Source: Thiomonas delicata
Lineage (GTDB): Bacteria > Pseudomonadota > Gammaproteobacteria > Burkholderiales > Burkholderiaceae_C
DNA length: 64,000 bases
Assembly (NCBI RefSeq): GCF_900088825.1
Contig: NZ_LT592171.1
Location: 1,018,237 to 1,082,236 of the forward strand
Reading direction: 5' to 3'
Notes under the pieces: model-generated
What the model saw: the letters and a program-made list of their open reading frames with translations, nothing else
Told to the model about the DNA's origin: nothing
The model's database searches: none
In this document: positions 44,459 to 52,259 of the stretch, piece after piece
How positions within the stretch are numbered: the stretch's first letter is position 1
How the letters are laid out: each line of letters starts with the position of its first letter
Program-made: the position numbers and the translations under genes

Positions 44459-45361
44459 ATGGATGACCAAGCCATGCTCGATACGACCCAGCCCCGGCTC
44501 CGCTTTGTGCAATGCCTGCATCCGGGCGGATTGCATCGCATGGCCTATTGGGAGTGGGGCGTCGCCGACAACCCCGACGTGGTCGTCTGCGTGCACGGCC
44601 TGTCCCGGCAAGGGCGCGATTTCGACCATCTCGCGCGGGCCTTGCAGGGGCGCTTCCGCGTCGTCTGCCCGGACGTGGCTGGCCGCGGCCGTTCCGACTG
44701 GCTGGAGCAGCCGCTGCACTACCAGCTCCCGCAGTACGGCGCCGACATGGTCACGCTGCTGGCGCGGCTCGATGCACGTCGGCTGGGCTGGGTCGGAACG
44801 TCCATGGGCGGGCTCATCGGCATGGGGCTGGCGGGCTTGCGCAACAGCCCGATCGACGCGCTCGTGCTCAACGACATCGGCCCGTCCGTCGCGCCCAGCG
44901 GCCTGCAACGCATCGGCGGCTACGTCGGCCAGCCGCTGCGCTTTGGCACGGTCCAGGAAGGTGCCGATTACCTCGCCTCCATTTCTGCGGGCTTCGGGCC
45001 CCGCACGCCGCAGGAATGGCTGGAATTCAGCCGGCCCATGCTGGTGCCCGACGGCGCCGGCTGGCGCCTCCACTACGACCCGCGCATCGGCGTGGCCCTG
45101 GCGCAAGTCACCCCCGAGGCGGCGCAGACGGGCGAGCAGGCGCTGTGGGCGCTTTACGATGGGATCAAGGCGCCGACCCTGGTGCTGCGCGGTGCCGAAT
45201 CCGACATCCTGGCGCCCGCCACAGCCCAGGCCATGACGACGCGCGGACCCGGGGCGCAGCTGGTCGAGTTCGGCGGCGTCGGCCATGCGCCGATGCTTGT
45301 GCACGCCGATCAGATCGAGCCGGTCGTCGCATTCCTCACGTCCCGGCTGCCCGCACTATGA
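44459..45361 (+). CDS. alpha/beta hydrolase
   Basis: 300 residues of an alpha/beta hydrolase fold: oxyanion strand VVVCVHGLSRQGRDF, the nucleophile elbow G-T-S115-M-G-G, the acid near RGAESDILAP, and the histidine in GVGHAPM. Substrate unknown; similar proteins are annotated as esterases or lactonases. It overlaps relA as ATGA. The start at 44459 is preferred because earlier in-frame codons look non-coding; a TAAGAT -10-like box sits 20 bases upstream. MLDTTQP, five codons later, is an alternative. Confidence 0.85.
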   Translation: MDDQAMLDTTQPRLRFVQCLHPGGLHRMAYWEWGVADNPDVVVCVHGLSRQGRDFDHLARALQGRFRVVCPDVAGRGRSDWLEQPLHYQLPQYGADMVTLLARLDARRLGWVGTSMGGLIGMGLAGLRNSPIDALVLNDIGPSVAPSGLQRIGGYVGQPLRFGTVQEGADYLASISAGFGPRTPQEWLEFSRPMLVPDGAGWRLHYDPRIGVALAQVTPEAAQTGEQALWALYDGIKAPTLVLRGAESDILAPATAQAMTTRGPGAQLVEFGGVGHAPMLVHADQIEPVVAFLTSRLPAL

Positions 45362-47532
45362 CGTCTCCAGCCCATCTTCCGGCAGCTGGCGAACCCCAGG
45401 CCGGCAGTCTGCAGGCCAAGGCCCGCGCTTTCGCCGCCGCCTTGCTCGAAGGCATCGCGATGGAAACCGGCGAGCCCGCGCTGCGCCATGCCGACGGCGC
45501 AAGCGCCATTCTGGCCTCCATCGGCGCCGATGCACCCACCTGCGCCGCCGCCTACCTCAGCCAGGCGGCAACCCAGCTCGCCAAACCCGAGGAGCAGCTC
45601 ACGAAGGCTTTCGGCCGCGAGATGACCATGCTGGCCATGGAGAATCGCAAGCTGGTCGACGTGTTTCGCGCCGCGCGCGGCATGGGCGAGCAGGAGTCCG
45701 CGCGCCACCTGGAATTGATGCGGCGCCTGCTGCTGGCGTTTTCGCAGGACCTGCGCGTCGTGCTGCTGCGCCTGGCATCGCGCCTGCAATCGCTGCGCCA
45801 CTACGCGCAAACCGGCGGCCGGCCCGAGCCGGCGTTTACCCACGAATCCCTGCAGGTGTACGCGCCGCTCGCCAACCGCCTTGGCCTTTGGCCGATCAAA
45901 TGGGAAATCGAGGATCTGGCCTTTCGTTTCGCCCAGCCCGAGGCCTATGCGCGCATTGCGCAATGGCTCAACCAGCACGGCGCCCAGCGCGAGGCGCTGA
46001 TCACGCAGGCCATCGAGCAGCTGCGCAACGCGTTGGCGCTGCAAGGCATCGAGGCGGGCATCAGCGGCCGCAGCAAGCACATCTACAGCATCTGGCGCAA
46101 GATGCAGGGCAAATCGCTCGACGTGGACGAGGTCATGGACCTGCTGGCGCTGCGTCTCATCGTGCCGTCGGTCGACGCCTGCTATGCCGCGCTCAGCGCC
46201 GTGCATGCGTTGTGGGTTCCGCTGGACGCGGAGTACGACGACTACATCGCCAAACCCAAGCCCAACGGCTACCAGTCCTTGCATACCGTGGTGCGCGGCC
46301 CCAGGGGCGTGCCGATCGAGATCCAGATCCGCACCCAGGCCATGCACGACCACGCCGAGCAGGGCATTGCCGCGCACTGGGCCTACAAGGAGGCCGGCAC
46401 GCAGGGGTACAAGGGCGTCAGCGCGGCATCCGACTACGACGCGAAAATCGCCCTGGCCAGGCAGCTTCTTACCCTGCACGGCGAACTGGTGGGCCAGGGC
46501 GCGCCGCGCCGCCCGACGGCCCCCGCGCCCGACGAGGCCAGCCCTTTCGACGACCGCATCTACGTGCTCACGCCCCAGGCCCGCATCGTCGAGCTGGCCA
46601 GCGGGTCCACGCCGGTGGACTTCGCTTACGCCCTGCATACCGAGCTCGGGCATCACTGCCGCGGCGCGCGCGTGGAAGGCGTGCTGGTCCCGCTCAACAC
46701 GCCGCTGCGCAACGGCCAGACGGTGGAGATCGTCGCCGCCAAGCAGGGAGGTCCCTCGCGCGACTGGCTCAATCCCGAGCTCGGCTTTTTGCGCACCCAG
46801 CGCGCGCGCGCCAAGGTCCGCGCCTGGTTCAACGCCCAGCACCTCGAGCAAACGCTGGCCAACGGCCGCGCCCAGGTGGAGAAACTGCTGCAGCGCGAGG
46901 GCAAGACCGGCCTGAGCCTGCAGGAACTGGCCGGCGGTCTCGGTTTTCGAAGCGCCGAGCAACTGTTCGAGCGCGTCGGCAGCGATGCGCTGTCGTTGCG
47001 GCAGATCGAAGCCCATTTGCGCGGTCAGGACCCGGCCGCGGGCATGGACGCCGAGCTTGGCATGCCACTCAAAGCGGCCAAAACCCAGCAGTCGGGCGGC
47101 GTTCTCGTCGTCGGTGTCGATGCCCTGCTGACTCAACTGGCCAAGTGCTGCAAACCCGCGCCGCCGGATTCGATTCGCGGTTTCATCACCCGCGGGCGCG
47201 GCGTATCGGTGCACCGGGCCGATTGCCCGAACGCGCGCAACCTGGCCTTGCAGCATGCCGAGCGCGTCATCCCGGTGACCTGGGGCCAGCCGGGTGAAAC
47301 CGCTTACCCGGTCGATCTGTTTGTCGAGGCAGCCGACCGGCAAGGCTTGCTGCGCGATATTTCCGAGGTGTTCTCCAAGGAAAAAATCAACGTCATCGGC
47401 GTCCAGACCCAAAGCCGAGGCGACGCCGCGCACATGCTTTTTACCGTGGAGCTGCGCGGTCTCGAGAAGCTGCAGCACGCGCTGAACATGCTGCGTGAAG
47501 TCAAAGGCGTACGCAAGGCTGCGCGCCGCTAG
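45358..47532 (+). CDS. relA: GTP pyrophosphokinase RelA, synthetase type
   Basis: 724 residues. The N-terminal hydrolase region is present but lacks the catalytic HD pair (it reads SIGADAPTCAA and the rest of the motif is degenerate), so this should be a synthetase-only enzyme like E. coli RelA. The synthetase domain has GRSKHIYSIWRKM and YDDYIAKPKPNGYQSLHT, then a TGS domain (VLTPQARIVELASGSTPVDFAY), a helical and zinc-finger region (KCCKPAPPD) and a C-terminal ACT domain. It makes (p)ppGpp in response to uncharged tRNA. It is translationally coupled to the hydrolase gene. Confidence 0.95.
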   Translation: MTSPAHLPAAGEPQAGSLQAKARAFAAALLEGIAMETGEPALRHADGASAILASIGADAPTCAAAYLSQAATQLAKPEEQLTKAFGREMTMLAMENRKLVDVFRAARGMGEQESARHLELMRRLLLAFSQDLRVVLLRLASRLQSLRHYAQTGGRPEPAFTHESLQVYAPLANRLGLWPIKWEIEDLAFRFAQPEAYARIAQWLNQHGAQREALITQAIEQLRNALALQGIEAGISGRSKHIYSIWRKMQGKSLDVDEVMDLLALRLIVPSVDACYAALSAVHALWVPLDAEYDDYIAKPKPNGYQSLHTVVRGPRGVPIEIQIRTQAMHDHAEQGIAAHWAYKEAGTQGYKGVSAASDYDAKIALARQLLTLHGELVGQGAPRRPTAPAPDEASPFDDRIYVLTPQARIVELASGSTPVDFAYALHTELGHHCRGARVEGVLVPLNTPLRNGQTVEIVAAKQGGPSRDWLNPELGFLRTQRARAKVRAWFNAQHLEQTLANGRAQVEKLLQREGKTGLSLQELAGGLGFRSAEQLFERVGSDALSLRQIEAHLRGQDPAAGMDAELGMPLKAAKTQQSGGVLVVGVDALLTQLAKCCKPAPPDSIRGFITRGRGVSVHRADCPNARNLALQHAERVIPVTWGQPGETAYPVDLFVEAADRQGLLRDISEVFSKEKINVIGVQTQSRGDAAHMLFTVELRGLEKLQHALNMLREVKGVRKAARR

Positions 47533-47539
47533 CGCGTGA

Positions 47540-47548
47540 TGCTAAGAT
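47540..47548 (+). promoter_or_regulatory. candidate extended -10 promoter of tRNA-Val
   Basis: TGC directly followed by TAAGAT, just after the relA stop and 11 bases before the tRNA 5' end. A -35 would fall inside relA and is not distinctive. Confidence 0.4.
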
Positions 47549-47559
47549 TGCGGGTTCGC

Positions 47560-47636
<77 letters not shown>

Positions 47637-47666
47637 GATCCGTGTGCGTCCCTGTGCGCAGCAGTG

Positions 47667-47704
47667 AAAAAACCCCTAGGAATTCAACAGCCTAGGGGTT
47701 TTTT
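47667..47704. terminator. bidirectional intrinsic terminator between tRNA-Val and the hemerythrin gene
   Basis: A perfect 14-base inverted repeat, AAAAAACCCCTAGG and CCTAGGGGTTTTTT, around a 10-base loop. The A run and T run make it functional on both strands: for tRNA-Val from the left and the hemerythrin-like gene from the right. Confidence 0.92.
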
Positions 47705-47747
47705 CTTGCCCGCGGCGGGGGCCTGGGCGCGTGAGGCGGAGGCTCTT

Positions 47748-47788
47748 CTTGACGGCACGACAATTCCCCGCGCGGGGGAACCGTCAAG
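47748..47788. repeat. nested inverted repeat downstream of the hemerythrin gene
   Basis: An outer pair CTTGACGG / CCGTCAAG encloses an inner pair TTCCCC / GGGGAA with loop GCGCG; the left side has an 8-base bulge. It lies 20 bases past the stop of the minus-strand hemerythrin-like gene, so it would form a stable structure in that transcript's 3' end ahead of the terminator. Confidence 0.55.
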
Positions 47789-47808
47789 CGCATCGTCATG
47801 GCACGCAC

Positions 47809-48348
47809 TCACACCCCGCGCCGCGCGCGCATGGCTTTGCCGAGGTCTTGGAGTTGCACCTCGCTCAAGAGCCGTTTGGCCATCGGGATGAGTTCGTTTT
47901 CTTCTCGCGCGATGTGGCGCAGATGACGAACGATGAAATCGTCCACGGCGGCGGCGTCGAGCGCGCTCGCATCGCCCCGCGCCACGCTGTCCAACTGCGT
48001 GCGCAACGCCGCCCAGGCGGCATGGAGTTCGCGATGCTCGCCTGTCAAGGCCATGGTGATGTCGCGCAGGCACACGGCGTCGGATCCCGCCATCGATTCC
48101 AGCAGCGCGGGGAACAGATCTTGCTCTTCGTCCGCGTGGTGATCGCGCCCCGCCGTGTCGAAATAGCGCATCACGTTGGCGGCGGCTTGTCTGGCGTCCG
48201 CATCGGCCCCGTGTTCCGCCAAGTGAGGCGCCAGGCGCCGCAGCGTCGAGCATTGTTTTTCGATGCGTCCGTGGCAGGCCGAAAGCATGTCCAGCGGCGC
48301 GTCGAATCCCGCGGCAGGGGACGTTCCGGGAAGAAGGCTGATATCCAT
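47809..48348 (-). CDS. hemerythrin-like HHE cation-binding protein
   Basis: 179 residues, mainly helical. Iron-ligand motifs are spaced like an HHE domain: SACHGRIEKQ, RDHHADEEQDLFPAL, TGEHRELH and RHLRHIAREENELIPMA, giving the His and Glu set for a di-iron site. Such proteins bind oxygen or nitric oxide or protect iron. The start MDISLLPG (48348) was chosen since the preceding in-frame codons fall in the promoter region. It is divergent from the alkA-hemerythrin operon, with a dyad in between. Confidence 0.85.
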   Translation of the reverse strand: MDISLLPGTSPAAGFDAPLDMLSACHGRIEKQCSTLRRLAPHLAEHGADADARQAAANVMRYFDTAGRDHHADEEQDLFPALLESMAGSDAVCLRDITMALTGEHRELHAAWAALRTQLDSVARGDASALDAAAVDDFIVRHLRHIAREENELIPMAKRLLSEVQLQDLGKAMRARRGV

Positions 48349-48678
48349 GTCGAATCTCGTTGAAAAGGCGACGCTCACTGGCGCGGGCTCTACCCATGGC
48401 CAGGGCAGTTCCGCTGTCACCAGCACAGAAGTTGGCGCGTGACGTGCGCACTGGCATGCAAGTCATGGCAGCCTAGAGCATTAAAGAAGCATGCACAATG
48501 CATGTTTGATTCCGGAGGCGGATCGCTTCAACCCGAAAAGCATCATGACTGCACGTCCCGCTGTCAAGCGCGTCGAAGAAGCTGTGGAGGCAAGCGAGGG
48601 CTTTCGCCTGCGCGCCGATCGACTCGCGGTGCGGGACTTCGGCCTGGACAAGGCGTGTCTGCGGCGCAAGCGTGCGGC
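48349..48678. other. intergenic region upstream of alkA and the hemerythrin gene
   Basis: 330 bases between divergent starts. It contains a 21-base near-palindrome at 48487-48507 and a possible 45-codon ORF coupled to alkA. I could not fix promoters; a TTGTGC-17-TAGGCT on the minus strand is a weak candidate. Confidence 0.5.
48487..48507. promoter_or_regulatory. 21-base dyad, candidate operator
   Basis: AAGCATGCA, CAA, TGCATGTTT. Eight of the nine arm positions pair; the exception is the third base. It lies about 140 bases before the hemerythrin ATG and 172 before alkA. The ATGCA/TGCAT halves recall NsrR boxes, but the gap is 3 bases rather than about 7, so the regulator is not identified. 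Confidence 0.45.
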
Positions 48679-48682
48679 ATGA
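48545..48682 (+). CDS. small ORF coupled to alkA, unknown function
   Basis: A 45-codon frame (MTARPAVKRVEEAVEASEGF...) rich in Arg, Ala and Glu, whose stop overlaps the alkA ATG as ATGA. A longer version from 48491 adds 18 codons. GGAGG lies 22 bases upstream, too far for an ideal ribosome site. I recognise no family; it could be a leader peptide or chance. Confidence 0.3.
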   Translation: MTARPAVKRVEEAVEASEGFRLRADRLAVRDFGLDKACLRRKRAA

Positions 48683-49626
48683 CATTCGAGTTCGAACTGA
48701 CGCCTCGCCCGCCGTTCAGGCTGGACCTAACTGTCTGGGCTTTGCGCAGGCAGCAGGGCAACCGCATCGACGCCTGGGACGGCAGGCGCTATGCGCGCGG
48801 CGTGGCGTTGGGCGCTTCGGTCTTGCGTATCGCGGTCGAGCAGGGTGGAGTGCCCGCGGCACCCAGACTCTTGGTCGCGGTCCAGGGCCCGGAAGGCCGG
48901 CGCGACGTGGCGCAGGAGCTGGTATCCGGTCTGCTGCGCCGCGCGCTGGGGTTGGACATCGATCTCGAAGGTTTTTACCGTTTCGCCGCCAGCGACGCTG
49001 CACTCGCGCCGCTGGCGGCGCGTTTCCGCGGCATGAAGCCGCCACGTTTTCCCGCTTTGTTCGAGGCGCTGGCCAATGCCATCGCCTGCCAACAAGTGAG
49101 TCTGGCCAGTGGCATCGCCATGCTCGGCAAGCTGGCGTCGGCATTGGCCCCGCAGACCCAATGCGACGCGGGCGTGCTTGCGTTCCCGCAACCGCGGGCG
49201 GTGCTGGCTGCAGGTCCCGAATTCCTGCGCGATCTGGGCTGGAGCCGGCAGAAAACCGATTACCTGCTTGCAGCCGCCGCCGCGATCGAGAATGGCGCGT
49301 TGTGTGACGCGCAACTCGCGCAGACCGACGATGCGCAAGTGCTGCGGCTGCTGTCGCGACTGCACGGCATCAAGCGCTGGAGTGCCCAATACGTGGCCTT
49401 GCGCGGGCTCGGCCGCTTGACGGTGTTTCCGGTGGACGATGTCGGCGCGCATAAACATCTGGCCTTGTGGCTGGGCTTGCCCGAACGGCTGGATGCGCAG
49501 TCCACCCAAGCGCTGATGGCGCGCTGGCAGCCCTATGCCGGGATGGTGTATTTCCACATTCTGCTCAAGCGGCTCAAAGACGCCGGCCACCTCGATTCGC
49601 AACACGCATGCACAGGAGGAGCCTGA
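48679..49626 (+). CDS. alkA: DNA-3-methyladenine glycosylase II (AlkA-like)
   Basis: 315 residues. An N-terminal AlkA-type domain (about 1-110) leads to an HhH-GPD fold: ANAIACQQVSLASGIAMLGKL, the helix-hairpin-helix LHGIKRWSAQYVALRGLG and the catalytic region FPVDDVG with D253/D254, the second matching the AlkA nucleophile-activating Asp. It excises alkylated bases. It lacks the Ada methyltransferase domain and the [4Fe-4S] cysteines of EndoIII. It ends 2 bases before the ATG of a hemerythrin-like gene, so DNA repair and iron/NO defence share a transcript. Confidence 0.88.
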   Translation: MTFEFELTPRPPFRLDLTVWALRRQQGNRIDAWDGRRYARGVALGASVLRIAVEQGGVPAAPRLLVAVQGPEGRRDVAQELVSGLLRRALGLDIDLEGFYRFAASDAALAPLAARFRGMKPPRFPALFEALANAIACQQVSLASGIAMLGKLASALAPQTQCDAGVLAFPQPRAVLAAGPEFLRDLGWSRQKTDYLLAAAAAIENGALCDAQLAQTDDAQVLRLLSRLHGIKRWSAQYVALRGLGRLTVFPVDDVGAHKHLALWLGLPERLDAQSTQALMARWQPYAGMVYFHILLKRLKDAGHLDSQHACTGGA

Positions 49627-49628
49627 AC

Positions 49629-50033
49629 ATGGCCCGGAATCTGGATGACGATTTACCCGCCCAGCATGTCGCGATGCTGGCGGCGATGCAGCGCATGCGC
49701 CTGGGTCTGCTCGCCGGCGACGTGACCGAAGCGCGTGCCGCGCGCGACGTGCTGCAAGGCCTGCACGCGGCGCATATCGCGATCGAGGAGACAGAGCTGA
49801 TTCCGCAGCTGCCTGCCGCCGCGCGCTGGCCGGCAAAGGTCTATCTGGCCGAGCATGCCAAGCTGGCGGCGATGCTCGGTGAGTGGCGCGACACATTGGC
49901 CCGCCAGCCAGCCCGACTCGACCAGCCCGAACAGCGCCTGGCGTTGCTCGATGCCTCTTTGCTCATGCAGCACCTGCTCGAACATCATTTAGAGCGCGAA
50001 GAAAAGGGCTTGTTGATCGAAACCCGGCGCTGA
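49629..50033 (+). CDS. small hemerythrin-like HHE protein
   Basis: 134 residues with a strong AGGAGG before the ATG. Helices carry the ligand set QHVAML, GLHAAHIAIEETELIPQLP, YLAEHAKLAAML and MQHLLEHHLEREEKGLL, consistent with a four-helix hemerythrin bundle lacking extra domains. It follows alkA directly. It differs from the 179-residue HHE protein encoded across the intergenic region, so the two are separate subfamilies. It converges on the nsrR-like gene, with 7 bases between the two stops. Confidence 0.82.
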   Translation: MARNLDDDLPAQHVAMLAAMQRMRLGLLAGDVTEARAARDVLQGLHAAHIAIEETELIPQLPAAARWPAKVYLAEHAKLAAMLGEWRDTLARQPARLDQPEQRLALLDASLLMQHLLEHHLEREEKGLLIETRR

Positions 50034-50040
50034 GGTGTGC

Positions 50041-50481
50041 TCAAGCCGCGGAAAGTGGCGCGGCGACGAACTCGCGCAGCGCGGGATTCAAGCAGTCCGC
50101 CAGGGTCGTGGCGTTGAGTTCGGCATAGAACGCGCGGCGCGCGCGCTCGAGTTTCGGGCGCAAGGCGCAAAAGCCGGTGAGCAGGCACCGGCCGCCGTCG
50201 TCGCGAAAGCACTCGGCCAGCGCGGGATCGTCTTCCAGCCATTCCAGCGCGTCGCCAAGCCGGATCGCCGTTGCGCGTTTCGCCAGCTTGACGCCGCCGC
50301 CCACGCCGCGCGTGGCCTGCACGTAGCCGCCCACGGCGAGGCGTTGCAGCACCTTGATGAGGTGATCGCGCGAAATGTCGAGCTTGGCCGCGAGATCCAC
50401 GCTCGACCAGGTTTCGCGCTCGCTGCCGGCCAGCACGAGCAGGGCGCGCAAGCCGAAATCGGAGAAGGATGTCAGTCGCAT
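50041..50481 (-). CDS. nsrR: Rrf2-family transcriptional regulator, NsrR-like
   Basis: 146 residues: a winged helix (MRLTSFSDFGLRALLVLAG, ISRDHLIKVLQRLAVGGYVQATRGVGGG) and an Fe-S cluster segment with C91, C99 and C105. E. coli NsrR has C91, C96 and C102, so the first gap is longer here (7 instead of 4). NsrR senses nitric oxide through its cluster and represses detoxification genes. It is divergent from ric, and a dyad covers the ric -10, so it likely represses ric and itself. An IscR- or RirA-like role in controlling the nearby suf operon is an alternative. Confidence 0.85.
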   Translation of the reverse strand: MRLTSFSDFGLRALLVLAGSERETWSSVDLAAKLDISRDHLIKVLQRLAVGGYVQATRGVGGGVKLAKRATAIRLGDALEWLEDDPALAECFRDDGGRCLLTGFCALRPKLERARRAFYAELNATTLADCLNPALREFVAAPLSAA

Positions 50482-50518
50482 GATGGGGCCTGTTCGCGAG
50501 GGGACGACAAAATGGGTA

Positions 50519-50547
50519 TTGCAAATGCCACTAAAGAATTTTATAGT
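50519..50547 (+). promoter_or_regulatory. candidate ric promoter
   Basis: TTGCAA, exactly 17 bases, TATAGT, then 61 bases to the ric ATG. The -10 forms the left arm of a dyad, an arrangement typical of a repressed promoter. Confidence 0.6.
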
Positions 50548-50560
50548 GGAATCCACCATA
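50542..50560. promoter_or_regulatory. 19-base dyad over the ric -10, candidate NsrR operator
   Basis: TATAGTGG, AAT, CCACCATA: seven of eight arm positions pair. It lies between the divergent nsrR-like and ric genes and overlaps the ric promoter -10 box, so binding would block ric transcription. Assignment to the adjacent regulator is inference. Confidence 0.55.
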
Positions 50561-50607
50561 CCTGTTTAAGCGTTTCCCCCCACATCCTCCGGATAGGAGA
50601 GCCCACC

Positions 50608-51297
50608 ATGCCGAACCCCGATCGCCAGGCCAGCCCGAGCTTGCCCCTTGCCACCCGCCCCTTGGGCCATCTGGCGCGTGATTTGCCAGGCGCCACCGCC
50701 GTGTTTCGCCGCCATCGCCTGGATTTCTGCTGCGGCGGCGAGACCACCCTCGAAGCCGCAGCGCGCGCGCTGCAACTCGACATCGCCGAGATCGAGCGCG
50801 AGCTTCTCGCTCTGGATGTTCAAGCGCCGGCCGAGACGCCGCATGATCCGAACACCCTGATCGACCTCATCGTCAGCCGCTTCCACGACGTGCACCGGCG
50901 CGAGCTTCCCGAACTGATCACCCTCGCCGCCAAGGTCGAGCGCGTGCACCAAAGCCATCCCGACGTCCCCGCGGGCCTGGCCGCGTTGCTGCAAAAGATG
51001 CAGGACGAATTGCAGGCGCATATGCAAAAGGAGGAGCAGATTCTGTTTCCGATGATGCGCCGCAATCCGGGCGGCTTTCTCGCGCCGCCGATCGCGCGCA
51101 TGCGCGAAGAACACGACGACCACGGCCTCATGCTGCGGCGCGTGCAGGACCTCACCCACGATCTGCGCTTGCCCGCCGAGGCATGCAACACCTGGCGCGC
51201 GCTGTATGCCGGCCTGGACAAATTCGTCGCCGACTTCATGCAGCACGTCCACACCGAAAACAACATTCTTTTCCCGCAATTCGAAGGCCGGGGCTGA
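50608..51297 (+). CDS. ric: iron-sulfur cluster repair di-iron protein (Ric/YtfE/ScdA)
   Basis: 229 residues. The N-terminal ScdA domain has LDFCCGGETTLEAAA with C41/C42, and a hemerythrin domain follows with FHDVHRRELPEL, MQKEEQILFPMM, REEHDDHGLM and FMQHVHTENNILFPQF. The di-iron protein repairs Fe-S clusters damaged by nitric oxide or peroxide and may release iron for reassembly. GGAG lies upstream of the ATG. The gene is under a promoter overlapped by a dyad and sits close to the sufBCDSUT operon that would rebuild the clusters. Confidence 0.95.
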   Translation: MPNPDRQASPSLPLATRPLGHLARDLPGATAVFRRHRLDFCCGGETTLEAAARALQLDIAEIERELLALDVQAPAETPHDPNTLIDLIVSRFHDVHRRELPELITLAAKVERVHQSHPDVPAGLAALLQKMQDELQAHMQKEEQILFPMMRRNPGGFLAPPIARMREEHDDHGLMLRRVQDLTHDLRLPAEACNTWRALYAGLDKFVADFMQHVHTENNILFPQFEGRG

Positions 51298-51351
51298 AGC
51301 CTTCGCGCCGCGGGGCCATCTTTCCCACCACACCAACCCAAGGAGCCGACC

Positions 51352-51636
51352 ATGGAACCCCTGAACGTCGTCAACCAACCGCATTCCCACCGCCGTGCCG
51401 ACAGCACCTATCCCTTCGATGCCAGCGGCATCGCCAAGCGCTTCCGCCACGCCGCGATTTTCGGCGCGCTCAGCGCGCTGGAGCCCGGCGAAACCATGGC
51501 GTTTTTCAACGACCACGATCCCTTGCCCCTACTGGCGCAGATCGAGCAGCATTTCGGCGACAAGGTGCGCATCGAATACGTGACCCGCTCGCACGAAGGC
51601 GTGCGCATCGACTTCCACGTGCAAAACGGAGCCTGA
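51352..51636 (+). CDS. DUF2249 protein
   Basis: 94 residues of a small alpha/beta fold: FDASGIAKRFRHAAIFGALSALEPGETMAFFNDHDPLPLLAQIEQHF matches the DUF2249 pattern, which resembles SirA/TusA-like folds and is often next to hemerythrin and NO-related genes. The F-N-D-H-D-P motif is intact. It starts 54 bases after ric with AAGGAG before the ATG, so it is very likely cotranscribed and part of the same response. Molecular function is not established. Confidence 0.88.
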   Translation: MEPLNVVNQPHSHRRADSTYPFDASGIAKRFRHAAIFGALSALEPGETMAFFNDHDPLPLLAQIEQHFGDKVRIEYVTRSHEGVRIDFHVQNGA

Positions 51637-51698
51637 GCCGCGGGACCGGCCCCGCAGCCCCGGTGCGGCGACCCGCTTCGCCGCGCCGGATCACGCGC

Positions 51699-52259
51699 TC
51701 ACCACAGCCCCGCCTGCAGCTTGGCTGCGTCAGACATGCGCTCCAGGCTCCACGGTGGATCCCACACGAGTTCCACGTTCACCTGACTGATACCCGGAAT
51801 GCGGCTGAGCTTGTCATGCACTTCCTGGGTCAGAATCGAACCCATGCCGCAGCCGGGCGCGGTGAGCGTCATGTCGATGTCGACCGTCCAGCCGATGTCG
51901 CTGTCGTCGGTGCGCCGGACCTCGCAGCGGTAGACAAGGCCGAGCTCGACGATGTTGACCGGGATTTCAGGGTCGTAACAGGTCGCGAGCTGCTCGATGA
52001 CCGCCTTCTCCGCTTCCTCGCGCGTGGTCGGCGCGGTCATCGCTTCGGACGGCCCGTCGTTCAGGCCCAGCGCGTCGGCATGGCGGCCGTCGATGCGGTA
52101 CATGCAGCCATCCGACACCACGGTGATGTGGCTGCCCAGGCGCTGGGTGATGCGCACTTCGCTGCCTTTGCGCAGAACGCCGGCGGTGCCGATCGGAACG
52201 AGGGTCGCTGGCGTGTCCCGCTCGAGAGTCAAAGTCGCACCGGTGCTGGCGTCACTCAT
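51699..52259 (-). CDS. sufT: Fe-S assembly protein SufT (MIP18/DUF59 family)
   Basis: 186 residues: an N-terminal extension of about 80 residues with a small beta domain typical of SufT, then a DUF59 domain (LATCYDPEIPVNIVELGLVYRCEV) with the key T-x-P-G-C-G-M motif (LTAPGCGM), whose Cys is conserved in Fe-S maturation factors. It helps target or mature Fe-S proteins. It is the last gene of the suf operon, coupled to sufU by ATGA. Confidence 0.93.
   Translation of the reverse strand: MSDASTGATLTLERDTPATLVPIGTAGVLRKGSEVRITQRLGSHITVVSDGCMYRIDGRHADALGLNDGPSEAMTAPTTREEAEKAVIEQLATCYDPEIPVNIVELGLVYRCEVRRTDDSDIGWTVDIDMTLTAPGCGMGSILTQEVHDKLSRIPGISQVNVELVWDPPWSLERMSDAAKLQAGLW

Noticed and set aside
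44512..47532. A 1006-codon frame as an extended RelA
   Set aside because: The first 280 codons are antisensical Arg/Gly/Ala-rich text in the hydrolase's shifted frame; RelA starts at the ATGA overlap at 45358.
48487..48507. Assigning the dyad as a certain NsrR box
   Set aside because: The half-sites look similar but the central gap is 3 rather than about 7 bases, so only an unspecific operator call is justified.
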